From Lamellibrachia satsuma (Eukaryota > Annelida > Polychaeta > Sabellida > Siboglinidae), in assembly GCA_033239005.1 (NCBI GenBank), contig BSQZ01000096.1, positions 1,606,575 through 1,670,574 on the forward strand: a stretch of 64,000 bases of DNA, in the 5' to 3' direction. The notes under the pieces are model-generated. The model made no database searches and had not been told where the DNA came from. It saw only the letters and a program-made list of their open reading frames with translations. This document shows positions 41,092 through 53,880 of the stretch, piece by piece. Every line of letters starts with the position of its first letter. Positions within the stretch are counted from its first letter, which is position 1. The position numbers were made by a program, and so were the translations under genes.

Positions 41092-41813
41092 CACTGGTTT
41101 AAATCGACATAAAACTAAACTAGGATTAAAAAACAAAATGTATATTTATCACAACTGACTGGTGGTTAAATGATGACAGGCGAAACATAATCGCTATCAT
41201 GATTGATATGATATTGTTTCTTTTAATGTAAAAGAACGCTTCTGAATGAAGAAGACAACAGGTGACAGCTGACAGCTTTATTCGCTGTTCGCTCTGGTGA
41301 CGTCAGGTACAATTCCCTGTACCACAGCATTGTTCACGGGGACATTTTGAAACTTCAACGTGTGTAAAATTGTTTGGCAAGGGTAGTTACCCGATGTCCT
41401 CGTTTCTCTTACTCAGTACCACTTCTTAAGTAATTGCATTGGCTCCCTGTCCGATATCGCACTGTTTTTTAAGATATGTACAATGACCTATCAAATACTT
41501 TCATTCAAGCAACCAGCATATTTCCATTCACTGCTCGCTCCTACAAGACAGCCTAGACAGCTTCGACCATCTAATTCTAAACTACTTTTTATTTTGCAGC
41601 CGAGCTTTGGTCTCCCGATGATTTTAGCGCAATAGAAGTATTTTACATTTTATTTAATTTTATTTACATAATGTCATTATAAAAAACATCGATAGTGTTG
41701 CCGCGAAGTTGTTTCAGTCATGATTGCGATTATGCTTCGTCTGTCATCATTTAACCACCAGTCAGTTGTGATGACTGCATCTTAGTTTAGTTGTATGTCG
41801 ACTTAAGCCAGTG
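41092..41813. mobile_element. DNA transposon relic with about 120-bp inverted repeats
   Basis: The left end 'cactggtttaaatcgacata' (41092) and the reverse complement of the right end 'cactggcttaagtcgacata' (41813) match. Homology continues through 'cacaactgactggtggttaa' and 'atgatgacag' to about 41210 and 41705. No transposase ORF lies between. The interior holds an L2-like RT fragment. I see no clear target duplication, so the superfamily is open. Confidence 0.8.
41335..41660 (+). mobile_element. L2-like RT fragment inside the TIR element
   Basis: The plus strand reads ILKLQRV*NCLARVVTRCPR, then PLLK*LHWLPVRYRT, the same blocks as the intact copy at 13701-14487. Stops mark decay. It lies in the loop between the two inverted repeats, so it may be a nested insertion. 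Confidence 0.8.
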
Positions 41814-43415
41814 ACGGACTCTCGATAACCAATGTTCTCCTTGTTCTTACTCGCACGTGGGGCATGTTACGTTCACTGTCTTGTTAAATATTGTATTTCT
41901 CCACGTAACATATCCGTTCTTCTATTAACTTAACATTCACACGTTATCATCTTTCAGTTCGACGTTTGCTAAATTGCATCAACGTCATATTCATCATTAT
42001 AATTTTTAGCAGCAGGGTTATCACCAGGAGAAGCAGCAACAGCAGCAGCAGCAATGCGCTTGAGTTCTACTCATTCGATGGATGACTGATATAATCTCTG
42101 TATGCGCAGTTATAAACGAGGCGCGCTCTCCATCATTACAGCTGCTTCCATTGTGACATTTGGAATGGGCCGTCAATTGCGGAAAGATCGTCAATTACAT
42201 CGATTCATCATTTCCGACTCAAGATTAAGCCACACCATTCACAGACAGCTGGCAGCGAGGAAGCGAGGCAGATTTGCAGCGCTGAACGTGTGCAGGATTA
42301 TTGCATGCAGTATAGGCTACACAATGACAGGCAATTAAACGCCTTCGTGTAACCCTGGAGACCTTTCAAAATGTCTTCATCTTACCTGTGTGGATAACGT
42401 AAAGTTAAGCATAACCACTGAATCATTTATGCAGTAGTTGGTATGGTAAGTTCCTATACCGAAGAGGAATACACAGCTTAATGTGGAATCACGACTTGAC
42501 GCAGGGTAACAACGATGATCTGCAATGTTGCCAACCAGTTCCTGTGATCATTCAACAGACGAAGATTAGCGCACGTTTTCTCTGTGATCCTCTCATAACC
42601 AACATCGTCACTGTGGCTTCAAATACTTTGACAGCCACAGATGGAAACGATATTGGTCGAACGCGTTTTTTTCTACTGGCACTGGTGATTACGCCATGGC
42701 AATACTTCTACATGCGCTGACTTCCGAGCGCATAGAAGAAGATGTTCTTGCAAAGAACAATTAAGGACGGTCACCAAGGGTCAACAGCAGCTTTATAGAC
42801 ACCTACACCTGACTAGCACGCTGAGGCAATATCGCCAACCGTGATTCCAAAAACTGTCTAACTCCCAAATTACAGACAGAAAACCTTTTCTCGTGCAGTT
42901 GACTGTGAACAGTGACCGAGGATACGTGACAAGCGACCAACGAGTAGATAGACCTGTGAACAGTGATGAACGAGTAGCTGGACCTTTGAACAGCATTTCT
43001 AAGCGCACCCCTGCCAACATACGTCTCCATGTTTCTGTTAACTGCGCACGTCTGGGATTATTTAGCGAGTTTATGTTCCGGTTGACGATGCGTGCGCGCG
43101 TCGTCCCAGACGATCGACAGCGCGCGCCGCGGCAAATTGACCGCGAAGCGCGCGCGGCCCGTGTAAAGTAAACGGGGTCACCGTTGGGCGCGCACCATCC
43201 GCTCTTAAACTACGCGGTGACGGACGCTGTCACGAAACGTGGCCGTGAGTGTCCATCACGGGTGGAGTATGAAATCCGATGGTCGGGGCGCTGCATACCA
43301 GTACGAAAACCGGACCCTGGCCGAAAACGCTTTGAAAAAAAATCGAATATGTTTTATTAACTACATGAAACAAAAGGTATGGTTTGTTAATTATGATTCT
43401 ACTACATATTGTGAA
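41814..43415. other. unassigned sequence with CAG-rich and CpG-rich parts
   Basis: No gene is supported. Contains an imperfect CAG run (42008-42055). A markedly CpG-rich stretch at 43080-43170 has many gcgcgc words and could be a small CpG island or 5' end of an unseen gene. ORFs at 42102-42338 and 42893-43171 have no recognisable motifs. Confidence 0.4.
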
Positions 43416-43685
43416 GTGTAGCGACCAGGGACAACTATTCAATATTCACGATGTATGTCAATCAAGGACAAATATTCAACATTCAGGAAGTGTTTCGACC
43501 AAGGACAAATATTCAACATTCAGGAAGTGTGTCGACCAAGGACAACTATTCAATATTCAGGAAGTGTGTCGACCAAGGACAACTATTCAATATTCAGCAA
43601 GTGTGCCGATCAAGGACAACTATTCAACATTCAGGAAGTGTGTTGACCAAGGACACATATCCAATATTCAGGAAGTGTGTCGAAC
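43416..43685. repeat. 37-bp minisatellite, about 7 copies
   Basis: The unit contains 'tcaggaagtgtgtcgaccaa' and 'ggacaactattcaa'. The 37-bp length cycles the reading frame, giving the same peptide in all three plus frames. Confidence 0.93.
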
Positions 43686-44061
43686 AACTCGAACGTGAAG
43701 AATCTGACACCTAAACACTCCCAACATCCCAACAGTGAGATCCGCCAGGCGCCGAGTGCACCCTTGGCCACCACTCAGACATAACCCTCGACGTGAGAGA
43801 TGGATGCTTGGAGAAGAAATAAAGAGCGTCTACTTAAGCACTTCTGTGTATTGATGTAGTCCACGTTTAACAGCTCGTTATGTGTAAAAAAAACAGTAGA
43901 TTATATAATGGTGGAAAGTGAGCAGAACTCCTTGGAAACAAAATAAAACAATATTTACTCTAAAAGTAATAATATTGATATTGGCTTTGTGAACACAGAG
44001 TCAAAATATGTTCCCAAGCAATAGGACTTACACTTGCCGGCACTTGAGCTAACATTGCCGT

Positions 44062-44152
44062 GTTGGGGCGGCTCGTCCGCGGCCACAGAGAACACGGCTC
44101 GCCCGCGGCCACAAAGAACACGGCTCGCCCGCGGCCACAGAGAACACGGCAC
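44062..44152. repeat. 26-bp tandem repeat, about 3.5 copies
   Basis: The unit contains 'ggctcgcccgcggccacaga' + gaacac. Confidence 0.9.
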
Positions 44153-45733
44153 ATGTGATGCTTGACAAAACGCATATGGTTCAAAGCCCAATGGTTCTGA
44201 AATGAAACAAAGCGAGGATTTAAAAATAGATATAAATCAAGTTATGGAATATGATAAAACCTCGTTTTGTATATAAATACATCTATTTATTTAGACACAC
44301 GAGTACTATCCCGTGTGGCACTCCGTTGGTTAGCCTACAGGGGGAGTGCTGAGATTATATTAGACAGGATTAACTCTGAACATTCCGGTTCTTAATATTA
44401 GGTTGACATTAACATTTCGAAAGTTAATTAACGTAGTTACCATCTACCCAAAAGGACTAAAATGATTCATGTCATAAGTCAGGGTCGGGAGTTGACAATT
44501 GTCATTTATGACCCGTTGGCAGTACACGAGGGTTGGGGTTCAGTACCCGAGGGTCGGGGCTCAGGCTTTTAAATTCCACTAAGGATACTTGGATCTATTT
44601 CACCAATTCTCCGAAATAAGTAAGTAAGAAAGTAAGTAAGTAGGAAAGTAAGTTAATCTGAGATGAATAAAAATCAAAAGCACTGAACATTCTTGGATTC
44701 ATTGTGTAGTTCTTTTTCAAACAGCTTCACAGATCGGATTGTTCGCATTCGATCGCTTTTGAGAGAATTTATTTAACTGTAACATTTTTCAGAAATCATC
44801 ACATAAATCCCCGGCTGTTTGTGTACGCGAACCCCCCCCCCCCCCCGCCCCCTTAAAACACAGAGGACGGGCCAGCAGCGTTAATCCTGGAGACGCCCAG
44901 CGGCAGCCGACTAAGTTAATTGGGCACAGACCACTGTTGTTTTTCCCACTGGTGGCGGTGTTAACGTTTTGCATGATTACAAGAAAACAGGGCCATCAAA
45001 AATTATAAAACGTCTTGGTTGCATGCACGCACGCACGCACGCATGCACGCACGCATGCACGCATGCACACACACACACACCACACACACCTAGTAGTTGG
45101 TGAGATCTCGCAATCGATTTTAAAGGGCACGTCCCTGGCTGAAGCCTACTCCAAACGCTGACATCTCTCCCGGTGGGTGTCAGCATTATCGTATTATGAT
45201 TAGTGATGCAATGCTTTCTTATTAAGTTCTTTTCAGTTTGATGTACATGTAGATGTTGCTATGTGTGAGTAATCTCAATAAAAATATTTAGCTTAAAATG
45301 AGTTGTCTGTTATTGTGTACAAATTACTTCCGACATCAATAAATTGCAATTGTTTGTCACGTGGCTATGACAAGAGAACACACCAGCAGACGATGCATTA
45401 AGATAGCCTAGTGACGTCACTAACACGAGATCCAGCAAGATTTCAAGCGTATCGATTCTCACTGTCTACTAACATTGAGTAGTGGTGGTGGTTGGACCGT
45501 CGAGAGCGGCTCTCCGGTGGTGGTCGGATCTCCTGTGGTGGAACAGAGGGTGGATCTATTAAATATTATTATATTTGTTTAACTGATTATAATATAGTAT
45601 AATTAACTATTTACTCACAACCAATTGCAAAGATGAGCATAGTTGTTCTCACTGTATCTGTCTGTAAGATATCGCTTTTGTAGACAGCTCACAAACCTTG
45701 TGTATGGTTGTCGTCGTCGTCGTTGTTGTGGGC
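44153..45733. other. unassigned sequence with simple repeats
   Basis: Holds a 21-bp doublet (cagtacacgagggttggggt type, 44520-44562), a gtaa tract (44614-44655), a C-run (44830-44851), and a (GCAC)n/(CA)n tract (45019-45085). No gene. Confidence 0.5.
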
Positions 45734-46601
45734 GTCACGTCCACGGGCTACTGAATCAGCTTGAGCCCCTGTAACTGATATATATATATAAGGGTATGCA
45801 ACTAGGAATGACCCCACTCACCTTTCAACATCCGTATCTCGGCGTTGCGATGCGTAATCCGAATACTGTGACCTTACACAAACGTCCCAATGAATAAACT
45901 TTCACTATACCTACTTGTCATTAAAAACATATATGGATTTCTTATGAAAAGCGGTACGTTAACGACTGTACGCACAGAATCCTTACCCACATGCATACAG
46001 TAACATAACAATGTTACCGGAAGTGAGGTGCATGTTGGGTAGTGATGTGTGCAAAATCCTTTGTTAGGCAAATAATCTACACAACAAAAGGAGCCAATTA
46101 TTAGTCTGACACATTCTACAGCAGGTGACAGTGAGGTGTGCAAAATCCTTTGTTAGGCAAACGCCACGTGTTTGACCTTTGCAAGAGGATTGTCGACGCA
46201 CACCTGTCACCTGCTGTAGAATGTGTCAGACTAATAATTGGCTCCTTTTGTTGTGTAGATTATTTGCCTAACAAAGGATTTTGCACACATCACTACCCAA
46301 CATGCACCTCACTTCCGGTAACATTGTTATGTTACTGTATGCATGTGGGTAAGGATTCTGTGCGTACAGTCGTTAACGTACCGCTTTTCATAAGAAATCC
46401 ATATATGTTTTTAATGACAAGTAGGTATAGTGAAAGTTTATTCATTGGGACGTTTGTGTAAGGTCACAGTATTCGGATTACGCATCGCAACGCCGAGATA
46501 CGGATGTTGAAAGGTGAGTGGGGTCATTCCTAGTTGCATACCCTTATATATATATATCAGTTACAGGGGCTCAAGCTGATTCAGTAGCCCGTGGTCACGT
46601 C
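45734..46601. mobile_element. foldback transposon: 389-bp perfect inverted repeats with 8-bp target duplication
   Basis: Arms 45742-46130 and 46205-46593 are equal in length (389 bp). They were identical reverse complements wherever I compared them, from the outer 'cacgggctactgaatcagc' to the inner 'gcaggtgaca'. The flanks are the direct repeat GTCACGTC (45734-45741 and 46594-46601). The 74-bp spacer includes a direct copy of 'gtgtgcaaaatcctttgtta' from the arm. An 8-bp duplication fits hAT- or P-type transposition. There is no transposase, so it would be non-autonomous. The same short ORF appears on each arm and is not a gene. Confidence 0.9.
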
Positions 46602-46704
46602 CGTCACTGGTCGCGTTGATTGTTTAGTAAAGGCGGATGACGTAACGTGGCGCCTCAGACTGTCAGACACCACGTGATTACCCGCTTCAATAACATGACA
46701 GCAC

Positions 46705-46708
46705 TATT

Positions 46709-46748
<40 letters not shown>

Positions 46749-47625
46749 TCACATTTATAAGGCGCCTCTCCAACAGTCGTTGCTCATGGCGCCGTACAAA
46801 ATGCTCAAAAAATATTTTATTTTAAGAAATGAGTCTTTAACTGCGCTGTAAAAGCTTCTTCTGAAAGTCCTGTTAATGTCAGATGTTGTAGCAACATGTT
46901 CCATAATGTCGGGGCTGCGATGCCGAAGGATCGGTCTCCCCAAATCCGTTTAGCTCGCGGGACACAAAGCAGATTAAGTTCACTCGAGCGCAACCATCTA
47001 GGTGGCAGACGTCGGCTGACTTAGTTGGCGACGTAGTCCGGTGGACGCTCATTGAGCGCTCCGTGTACGAGAAGTAGTATCTTGAACTCGCACTGCTGTC
47101 GGCAGCCAGGGCAGCTCTCTCAGTAGCGGACTACTACTGGTGTCTCGCGGCAGAACTTCGTGGCCAACCACGAGGCGGGCCGCCCAACTCTGCACTCTCT
47201 GGAGTCATTGGATTTGTTTGAATGGGAGTCGGTACAGCAACGCATTGCCAACGTCGAGTCTGCTTGTCACAAATGCGTGCACACTTTGCTCTGTTGCACC
47301 AAGGGTTTGGTAGCGCCTAATCCTTGCAATATTGTGTAGATGGTAGATAGCAGATTTGCAAACCGCCGTAATATGCGACTACATTGTCCTGGTCTCGTCG
47401 AACTGTACACCAAGATTCCGCACATGAGACACCGAGACCAAACTATCGCCGATGTGTACTGCCCGTAGCTCGATTTTCTTCAGCTGCTGCCCAGAACCGA
47501 AGATAATGACCTCCGTTTTGTCATCATTCAGTTTCAGGAAATTCGAGCTCGTCCACGCCCTGATTTCTGCCACACACCCCTCAATATGCTCGACAGCCGT
47601 ATTTTTGCTGGGGAAGCTGTGTCGC
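46705..47625 (-). mobile_element. L2-like LINE 3' end with (ATTG)n tail
   Basis: On the minus strand, RT blocks WTSSNFLKLNDDKTEVIIFG and VSHVRNLGVQFDE (47580-47390) are followed by decayed sequence. The C-terminal DRSFGIAAPTLWNMLL block (46940-46890) and a 'ggcgccttataaat' 3' end come next, with a tail of about nine tgat/attg repeats (46708-46746). It is a lineage distinct from the 13.5-kb copy. Stops show it is inactive. Confidence 0.8.
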
Positions 47626-47683
47626 TAGTACTATGGGATCGATTTCAGTACAAAACATTTGTCGTAGCCACTGTCCAATGATT

Positions 47684-48045
47684 GAACAATATTTAACAAG
47701 ACTGCCATCCAAGGTAAAAGCTCAGATGGCAAGTGGACAAGGCAGCCATTGGCTTATCGAGAATCCAACCATGTTTTACTTATATGTAACCCACCCTCCT
47801 CAGCTATTTATCAACTTTGATTTTAAACATATTAACGCTGATAGCATTCACACAGTCGGTAGATAATCTGTTCCATTCATCTATTGTCCTCTGTGAGAAT
47901 GAATACTTTCGTACTGACACCACACCGCGTGTCATCTTCTTCTACTCTCTTTCTTAAGTGAGAAAAACATATTTCTATCAATATTTTCATACCCATATCC
48001 TAGAAACTTCCATTTCATCTCCTTTTAAGACAGACAAAATTGTTT
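47684..48045 (-). mobile_element. CR1-like LINE 3' end
   Basis: The minus strand carries a decayed NMFK/DCVNA block (47870-47820), then 'gataagccaatggctgcctt' and a tail ending 'ggcagtcttgttaaat'. This matches the tails at 1-66 and 54692-54764. The upstream part toward 48045 aligns loosely with the GYEDVDKNMFF region. Confidence 0.75.
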
Positions 48046-48324
48046 ATAGATCCATTTGTACATAATATTACAGTAACAGTAATAAAAAAAAATGTTGTGT
48101 AAATTAGATATGTAACCGCATTATATTTAGTACAAAGTGAATTGGGGAGACTCCTATTAAGACTAAAGAAGTCGCTCTCATACCCTGGTACGTTTTCATT
48201 GATTTTTTTTATATTTCCGCGTGCGTAAATTAATGTTAACATGTACAGTTGAATTAATTATTTATTATTGACCATGCTTGCAAGTGTAGCAATTAACAAC
48301 GGTGCATATGCATAGGTAGCTTTT
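48046..48324. other. unassigned AT-rich sequence
   Basis: No recognised feature. Confidence 0.4.
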
Positions 48325-49715
48325 AGTATCAATAAGCAATTGACTTGTTGTGAGTAGACCAATTGCATCACTATACAGTTGACTTGTTGTGAGTAGAACA
48401 ATTGCACCACTAAACAGTTGACTTGTGGTGAGTAGGACAATTGCATCAATAAGCAGTTGACTTGTTGTGAGTAGGACAAGTGCACCACTAAACAGTTGAC
48501 TTGTGGTGAGTAGAACAATTGCATCAATAAGCAGTTGACTTGTTGTGAGTAGGACAATTACACCACTAAACAGTTGACTTGTGGTGGGTAGAACAATTGC
48601 ATCAATAAGCAGTTGTTGTGAGTAGGACAATTGCACCACTAAACAGTTGACTTGTGGTGAGTAGAACAATTGCATCAATAAGCAGTTGACTTGTTGTGAG
48701 CATGACAATTGCATCAATAAGCAGTTGACTTGTGGTGAGTAGGACAACTGCATCATTAAGCAGTTGACATGTGGTGAGTAGGAAAATTTTCTCAATAAGC
48801 AGTTGACTTGTGTTGAGTAGGACAATTGCACCGCTAAACAGTTGACTTGTGGTGAGTAGAACAATTGCGCCACTAAGCAGTTGACTTGTATTGAGTAGGA
48901 CAATTGTATCAATAAGCAATTGACTTGTTGTGAGTAGGACAATTGCATCACTGAACAGTTCACTTGTGTAGAGTAGGACAATAGCAACACTAAACAGTTG
49001 ACTTGTGGTGAGTACGAAAATTCCACCACTAAGCAGTCGATTTGTGTTGAGTAGGTCAATTGCATCAATAAGCAGTTGCCTTGTGGTGAGTAGGACAATT
49101 GCATCAATAAGCAGTTGACTTGTTGTGAGAAGGACAATTGCATCAATACGCAGTTGACTTGTGGTGAGTAGGACAATTTTCTCAATAAGCAGTTGACTTG
49201 TTGCGAGTAGGACAATTGCATCAATAAGCAGTTGACTTGTTGTGAGTAGGACAATTGCATCAATAAGCAGTTGACTTGTGGTGAGTAGGACAATTACATC
49301 ATTAAGCAGTTGACACGTGGTGAGTAGGACAATTTTCTCAATAAGCAGTTGACTTGTTGCGAGTAGGACAATTGCACCAGTAAACAGTTGAGGTGTTGTG
49401 AGTAGGACAATTGCATCAATAAGCAGTTGACTTGTGGTGAGTAGGACAATTGCACCACAAAGCAGATGACTTGTTGTGAGTAGGACAATTGCATCAATAA
49501 GCAGTTGACTTGTTGTGAGTAGGACAATTGCACCACAAAGCAGATGACTTGTTGTGAGGAGGACAATTGCACCACTAAACAGTTGACTTGTTGTGAGTAG
49601 GACAATTGCATCAATAAGCAGTTGACTTGTTGTGAGTAGGACAATTGCACCACAAAGCAGATGACTTGTTGTGAGGAGGACAATTGCACCAGTAAACAGT
49701 TGACTTGTTGTGAGT
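48325..49715. repeat. 39-bp minisatellite, about 36 copies
   Basis: The unit contains 'gacaattgcatcaataagca' and 'gttgacttgttgtgagtag'. Variable positions are atcaataa/accactaa/accacaaa and ttgtgag/ggtgag. Minus-strand YSQQVNCLLMQLS and LLTTSQLLIDAIV repeats are two frames of the same unit. Confidence 0.96.
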
Positions 49716-49794
49716 AGAAAACCAAGAAGAGGAGGAGGAAAAAAAAAGGTATGTTGTGCGATATCCAGTCCTTGGGACCGCTCAAAGCGCTTCA
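49716..49794. other. short junction between two arrays
   Basis: Contains 'tccttgggaccgctcaaagc' just before the 49-bp array; similar 'aaagcgctt' words occur in LINE 3' UTRs. The evidence is too short to assign. Confidence 0.35.
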
Positions 49795-52420
49795 CACTCT
49801 AACCACTGGCAGACCTGTTCATTCCAACGCCATCTCGACTTTACACTCCAACCACTGGCAGACCTGTTCATTCCAACGCCATCTCGACTTTACACTCCAA
49901 CCACTGGCAGACCTGTTCATTACAACGCCATCTCGACTTTACACTCCAACCACTGGCAGACCTGTTCATTCCAACGTTATCTCAACTTTACACTCCAACC
50001 ACTGACAGACCTGTTCATTCCAACGCCGTCTCGACTTTACACTCCAACCACTGGCAGACCTGTTCATTCCAACGTTATCTCAACTTTACATTCCAACCAC
50101 TGGCAGACATGTTCATTCCAATGCCGTCTCGACTTTACACTCCAACAACTGGCAGACCTGTTCATTCCAACGTTATCTCAACTTTACATTCCAACCACTG
50201 GCAGACCTGTTCATTCCAACGCCATCTCGACTTTACACTCCAACCACTGGCAGACCTGTTCATTCCAACGTTATCTCAACTTTACACTCCAACCACTGAC
50301 AGACCTGTTCATTCCAACGCCGTCTCGACTTTACACTCCAACCACTGGCAGACCTGTTCATTCCAACGTTATCTCAACTTTACATTCCAACCACTGGCAG
50401 ACATGTTCATTCCAACGCCATCTCGACTTTACACTCCAACCACTGACAGACATGTTCATTCCAACGCCATCTCGACTTTACACTCCAACCACTGACAGAC
50501 CTGTTCATTCCAACGCCATCTCAACTTTACACTCCAACCACTGACAGACCTGTTCATTCCAACGCCATCTCGACTTTACACTCCAACCACTGGCAGACCT
50601 GTTCATTCCAACGTTATCTCAACTTTACACTCCAACCACTGGCAGACCTGTTCATTACAACGCCATCTCGACTTTACACTCCAACCACTGGCAGACCTGT
50701 TCATTCCAACGTTATCTCAACTTTACACTCCAACCACTGGCAGACCTGTTCATTCCAACGCCATCTCGACTTTTCACTCCAACCACTGGCAGAACTGTTC
50801 ATTCCAACGCCATCTCGAATTTAAACTCCAACCACTGGCAGACCTGTTCATTCCAACGCCATCTCGGATTTCCACTCCAACCACTGGCAGACCTGTTCAT
50901 TCCAACGTTATCTCGACTTTTCACTCCAACCACTGGCAGACCTGTTCATTCCAACGCCATCTCGACTTTACACTCCAACCACTGACAGACATGTTCATTC
51001 CAACGCCGTCTCGACATTACACTCCAACCACTGGCAGACCTGTTCATTCCAACGTTATCTCGACTTCTCACTCCAACCACTGGCAGACCTGTTCATTCCA
51101 ACGCCATCTCGACTTTACACTCTAACCACTGACAGCCATGTTCATTCCAACGCCGTCTCGACTTTACACTCCAACCACTGGCAGACCTGTTCATTCCAAC
51201 GCCATCTCGACTTTTCACTCCAACCACTGGCAGACCTGTTCATTCCAACGCCATCTCGACTTTACACTCCAACCACTGGCAGACCTGTTCATTCCAAAGC
51301 AGTCTCGACTTTACACTCCAACCACTGGCAGGCCTGTTCATTCCAACGCCGTCTCGACTTTACACTCCAACCACTGGCAGACCTGTTCATTCCAACGCCG
51401 TCTCGACTTTACACTCCAACCACTGGCAGACCTTTTCGTTCCAATGCCGTCTCGACTTTACACTCCAACCACTGGCAGACCTGTCCATTCCAACGCCGTC
51501 TCGACTTTACACTCCAACCACTGGCAGACCTGTTCATTCTAACGTTATCTCAACTTTACATTCCAACCACTGGCAGACCTGTTCATTCCAACGCCGTCTC
51601 GACTTTACACTCTAACCACTGGCAGACCTGTTCATTCCAACGCCATCTCGACTTTTCACTCCAACCACTGGCAAAACTGTTCATTCCAACGCCATCTCGA
51701 ATTTAAACTCCAACCACTGGCAGACCTGTTCATTCCAACGCCATCTCGGATTTCCACTCCAACCACTGGCAGACCTGTTCATTCCAACGTTATCTCGACT
51801 TTTCACTCCAACCACTGGCAGACCTGTTCATTCCAACGCCATCTCGACTTTACACTCTAACCACTGACAGCCATGTTCATTCCAACGCCGTCTCGACTTT
51901 ACACTCCAACCACTGGCAGACCTGTTCATTCCAACGGCGTCTCGACTTTTCACTCCAACCACTGGCAGACCTGTTCATTCCAACGCCATCTCGACTTTAC
52001 ACTCTAACAACTGGCAGACCTGTTCATTCCAACGCCATCTCGACTTTACACTCCAACCACTGGCAGACCTGTTCATTACAATGCCATCTCGACTTTACAC
52101 TCCAACCACTGGAAGACCTGTTCATTCCAACGTCGTCTCGACTTTACACTCCAACCACTGGCAGACCTGTTCATTCCAACGCCGTCTCGACTTTACACTC
52201 CAACCACTGGCAGACATGTTCATTCCAACGCCGTCTCGACTTTACACTACAACCACTGGCAGACCTGTTCATTCTAACGCCGTCTCGACTTTACACTCCA
52301 ACCACTGGCAGACCTGTTCATTCCAACGCCATCTCGACTTTACACTCCAACGACTGGAAGACCTGTTCATTCCAACGCCGTCTCGACTTTACACTACAAC
52401 CACTGGCAGACCTGTTCATA
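49795..52420. repeat. 49-bp minisatellite, about 53 copies
   Basis: The unit contains 'ccactggcagacctgttcat' and 'tccaacgccatctcgacttt'. Because 49 leaves remainder 1, one peptide cycles through three frames. A block of rare variants (gaatttaaactcc, cggatttcc, cgttatctcgacttttc) occurs at 50766-50930 and again at 51648-51812. The spacing is 882 bp, or 18 units. Confidence 0.96.
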
Positions 52421-52538
52421 TATGTTATGAATTCATAACATGATCAAATTCATAATTGTTTGTCATAATAAATCTATATATTATAGTATATAATATGTAA
52501 TATAACTTGTCATTATAAATAATAAATCTTATGTAACA

Positions 52539-52702
<164 letters not shown>

Positions 52703-52744
52703 GATTATTTAAATGAACCTTGCGTGAACTTCGCTGTATTCGCT

Positions 52745-53032
52745 GGTAAATGTCACTTTCTGTCGCTAAAACTATTGCAACAGCTCGTGTTAGCAGCAGA
52801 CTTGATTACTGCAATTCCCTCCTTCATAATATTGCTATTAAGGATATTACAAAACTTCAACATGTTCAAAATTGTTTGGCTAGGGTAGTTACACGATCTC
52901 CTCGTTTCTCTCGCATTTCCTTTCGTTTTGTTGCGCCACTGGGTTTTCCGACGATATTGACGTCAAAGAATTCATTTTATTATTATTATTATTATTATTA
53001 TTACTAGCAATTATTATTATTATTATTATTAT
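52745..53032 (+). mobile_element. L2-like RT fragment with (TTA)n tail
   Basis: The plus strand reads VAKTIATARVSSRLDYCNSL, then KLQHVQNCLARVVTRSPRFS, the same blocks as the 13.7-kb copy. It jumps by internal deletion to the 3' end and a (TTA)n tail (52976-53032). Confidence 0.82.
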
Positions 53033-53464
53033 TATTAGCAAAAATGCCCGTCCCCAGGACGGGATATACACACCAAGCGACCTAGTCGTTGTTATGTACA
53101 ATTAGTACGCGTGTTTTCTACTATGATTACTATAAACCGCCAGATGGCGCTACGTACTCTCAAACGGTTTACGTACCGAAGTATTCGCCGCGCACGCGTG
53201 GTTTCTGCGATTGTTGGAAGTTAACGTTTTTCGTAGCGAACATTTGATTTACCATAAAAACCAGTAAGAATCCTTGATATATGGGGTATTTCGAGAAAAA
53301 AAATAAAGGCGTCACGTTTCATTCGCGGGGTCGTAGATTAATCCCTGAAAGTTTGGCGCCCGAAGTGCAAGCCGTGTAAGAGGAAACCGTGAACAAAAAT
53401 ACAAACATACAAATATACACTAGCTGGATTATATATTAAATTCATGCATATTACTTGAAATATG
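53033..53464. other. unassigned sequence sharing a motif with 57.8 kb
   Basis: No gene. 53310-53365 ('cgcggggtcgtagattaatc' then 'cctgaaagtttggcgcccg') is matched in inverted orientation at 57798-57858, suggesting a dispersed repeat family. Two ggcgc-bearing words flank an 'agatggcgctacg' near 53140. Confidence 0.45.
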
Positions 53465-53880
53465 CATGCATATTTATATATATTAAAAACAGTATAGGGC
53501 ATAATACTGATCCCTGTGGTACCCCACTCAAAACAGATTTCCAGTTTGAAATCTCACCATCTACTATTACTCTCTGTCTTCTGTGTGTAAGCCACTTTTT
53601 TTATCCAGTTGATTACATCATTGCTTATACCATGGGCTTTTAGTTTAAGTAACAATCTTTGATGTGGCACTTTATCGAAAGCTTTCTGAAAATCTAAATA
53701 TACAACATCCACTGGTGACCCGTCATCTACCCACTTTGTAATTTCTTCCAAAAAACATAAGAGATTGGTTAGACATGACCTTGCTTTTAGGAACCCATGT
53801 TGAGATGTACTTATTAATTTATGTTTTACAATGAATTCCACCATGTGGTCTCTAATTAATGTTTCGAGTAATTTACATAC
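53465..53880 (-). mobile_element. inverted 5' segment of a CR1-like LINE (twin priming)
   Basis: On the minus strand this encodes VCKLLETLIRDHMVEF, QHGFLKARSCLTNLLCFLEE, VDVVYLDFQKAFDKVPHQRL (motif A with its Asp), HGISNDVINWIK and, after a frameshift, SGVPQGSVLCPILFLIYI (motif B). It ends just before motif C. It joins head-to-head with the plus-strand segment beginning at 53881. Confidence 0.9.

Noticed and set aside
45874..46461. Two identical 89-codon ORFs on opposite strands as a gene pair
   Set aside because: They are the same sequence in the two arms of a foldback element, with no protein motif.
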